From: Pigmentiphaga litoralis
GTDB taxonomy: Bacteria > Pseudomonadota > Gammaproteobacteria > Burkholderiales > Burkholderiaceae_B
Direction: 5' to 3'
Length of the DNA: 64,000 bases
Assembly (NCBI RefSeq): GCF_014651835.1
Contig: NZ_BMXQ01000001.1
Location: 1,750,801-1,814,800 of the forward strand
The translations under genes were made by a program, and so were the position numbers. The notes below the pieces were generated by a model. The model saw nothing but the letters and a program-made list of their open reading frames with translations. It ran no database searches and was not told the DNA's origin. Shown piece after piece: positions 63,139 to 64,000 of the stretch (the stretch's first letter is position 1; each line of letters begins with the position of its first letter).

Positions 63139-64000
63139 TCACTCCGACCTGACTTTCGATGCCCATTCGGACGCATCGCGGCGCTTGCGGTCGGCGTCTT
63201 TCCAGTAATTGCCCCACGTGTCGCCGGGGCCCACGCCATCGATGGACGGCGGGCCGGTCATGGCCGACGCCTGTTCGGCGTTGACCACCATCAGGGGCGT
63301 CTGGCCCGCTTCGGCCGCATCGATCGCGTCGGCCAGCAGGCGGCGATACGCGACGATGCCCTTGTCGGTGGATCCCAGGTGTTCACGCGTGCGGTCCTGG
63401 ATCTTGCCTTGCGATTCCACCGCCCACTGATCATGCACGTTGATATCGTGCCCCATACCGGTATAGGTGTGCGCGCGTTGTTCGGCGCTGTCGTACCCGT
63501 AGTTGTTGAAGCGGCCCACGCGCGGCAGGTAGTCGGGCAGGGTGTACAGCGCCAGGCGCTGGTCGCGCATCTGCTGCTTGTTCACCGGCGCGCCAAAGCT
63601 GGTGAAGATGGCGTACCAATAGCAGCTGCCGTCATCGAGCGGCACGTGCCACTGCGCGATGGTCATCTCGGAACTCATCGGAATGATGAAGGCCTGCGGG
63701 AACACCAGGTTGGTCACGCGTACGTGGGTCTGGTCGTCGGGCAGCTTGCGCAGGGCCGTCAGGCGCAGGCCGTAGTCGACCGCGTCGATCTTGATTTCCG
63801 GGCGATCGTATTCGCGCAGCACCTTGGTGATGGGCATGGCCGAGTCGGCCGACGCGCCGCGAAACTGCTTGCCGTAGCTGGCGTCGGTATCGCCGTCTTC
63901 AAAGAAACGGTGCAGGTAGGACGCGTGGGCGGGGTCGATGCCGACTTCCAGCGCCTGCAGCCAGTTGCAGTCGAGGAAGCCCTTGAATGCAAAGGTGTAG
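63139..64000 (-). CDS. Rieske oxygenase large subunit, phthalate-dioxygenase type, 5' part missing
   Basis: C-terminal 286 codons of a ring-hydroxylating oxygenase; the start and Rieske cluster lie beyond the right edge. The mononuclear iron site is visible: CNWLQALEVGIDPAHASYLHRFF, containing the two His ligands and a preceding Asp. Later segments, such as RVTNLVFPQAFIIPMSS, and the closing region up to WASKVRSE match phthalate-4,5-dioxygenase-like monocomponent oxygenases of the LigXa/PDO group. Stop is 3 bp before the GS-like start, so they are tightly coupled. Substrate not inferable. Confidence 0.85.
   Translation of the reverse strand, partial: YTFAFKGFLDCNWLQALEVGIDPAHASYLHRFFEDGDTDASYGKQFRGASADSAMPITKVLREYDRPEIKIDAVDYGLRLTALRKLPDDQTHVRVTNLVFPQAFIIPMSSEMTIAQWHVPLDDGSCYWYAIFTSFGAPVNKQQMRDQRLALYTLPDYLPRVGRFNNYGYDSAEQRAHTYTGMGHDINVHDQWAVESQGKIQDRTREHLGSTDKGIVAYRRLLADAIDAAEAGQTPLMVVNAEQASAMTGPPSIDGVGPGDTWGNYWKDADRKRRDASEWASKVRSE

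Noticed and set aside
1..64000. CRISPR arrays, IS elements, phage genes, rRNA operons
   Set aside because: None seen: no regularly spaced repeats, no transposase or integrase motifs and no rRNA-like segments in any gap.

Overview
The window is a GC-rich, densely coded chromosomal segment from a betaproteobacterium of the order Burkholderiales, most likely Alcaligenaceae (Bordetella/Achromobacter-like). The evidence is the APH-fold homoserine kinase ThrB, a BPSS1780-type membrane protein, a csp gene paired with a second infA, a Lys/Ala/Ser-rich histone-like protein, orphan Bug-type binding proteins and the Burkholderiales-type three-component anthranilate dioxygenase. I saw no rRNA, tRNA, IS element, prophage or CRISPR array.

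Layout. 1-11 kb is housekeeping: a truncated MBL-fold hydrolase, bamC, dapA, a site-2-protease homologue, a YciO/Sua5 protein, trpS, a histone-like protein, a small S4 protein, polA and a LOG-family gene. 11-18.7 kb has a lipoprotein amidase, thrB, a membrane protein, csp, infA and uvrD. 18.7-26.9 kb is a catabolic locus on the minus strand: andAc-andAd-andAb (anthranilate 1,2-dioxygenase without its reductase) followed by a branched-chain-type ABC transporter, with a divergent AraC-type regulator. 27-35.8 kb is a plus-strand run: leuS, lptE, holA, proA, hemJ, an rRNA methyltransferase and a DUF218 protein. 35.9-39 kb has an orphan small gene behind stacked palindromes, azurin and two tandem Bug proteins. 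39.2-45.1 kb is a complete RND efflux operon. Further on are a zinc-metallopeptidase-like gene, a cyclopropane-fatty-acid-synthase-like gene, yaeQ, an H-NS-family gene and a TetR-family regulator. 50.5-55.2 kb has a DUF4136 lipoprotein, pepN and fbp; 55.2-56.9 kb a HipBA pair. 57-64 kb is a second catabolic operon: a Rieske oxygenase (cut by the window edge), a glutamine-synthetase-like ligase and a second ABC transporter.

How it works together. In each catabolic cluster a Rieske oxygenase is co-directional with a Liv-type importer, so uptake and first attack on an aromatic substrate appear to be one unit. The first is a recognised family arrangement (anthranilate to catechol). The second pairs a phthalate-dioxygenase-type oxygenase with a GS-like ligase, and its substrate cannot be read from the sequence. 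The RND operon and the TetR gene 4.6 kb away carry matching AcrR-type palindromes; in the operon this palindrome lies exactly between a -35 and a -10 box.

Most useful second looks: the apparent one-base frameshift at the 5' end of andAb, the paired AcrR-type operators, the 30-bp-spaced direct repeats before andAc, the three stacked TAGGG/CCCTA palindromes before the 63-aa gene, the nested stem-loops at 7243-7287 and 13151-13192, and the GS-Rieske-Liv cluster at the right edge. No clearly undescribed system could be demonstrated from sequence alone.
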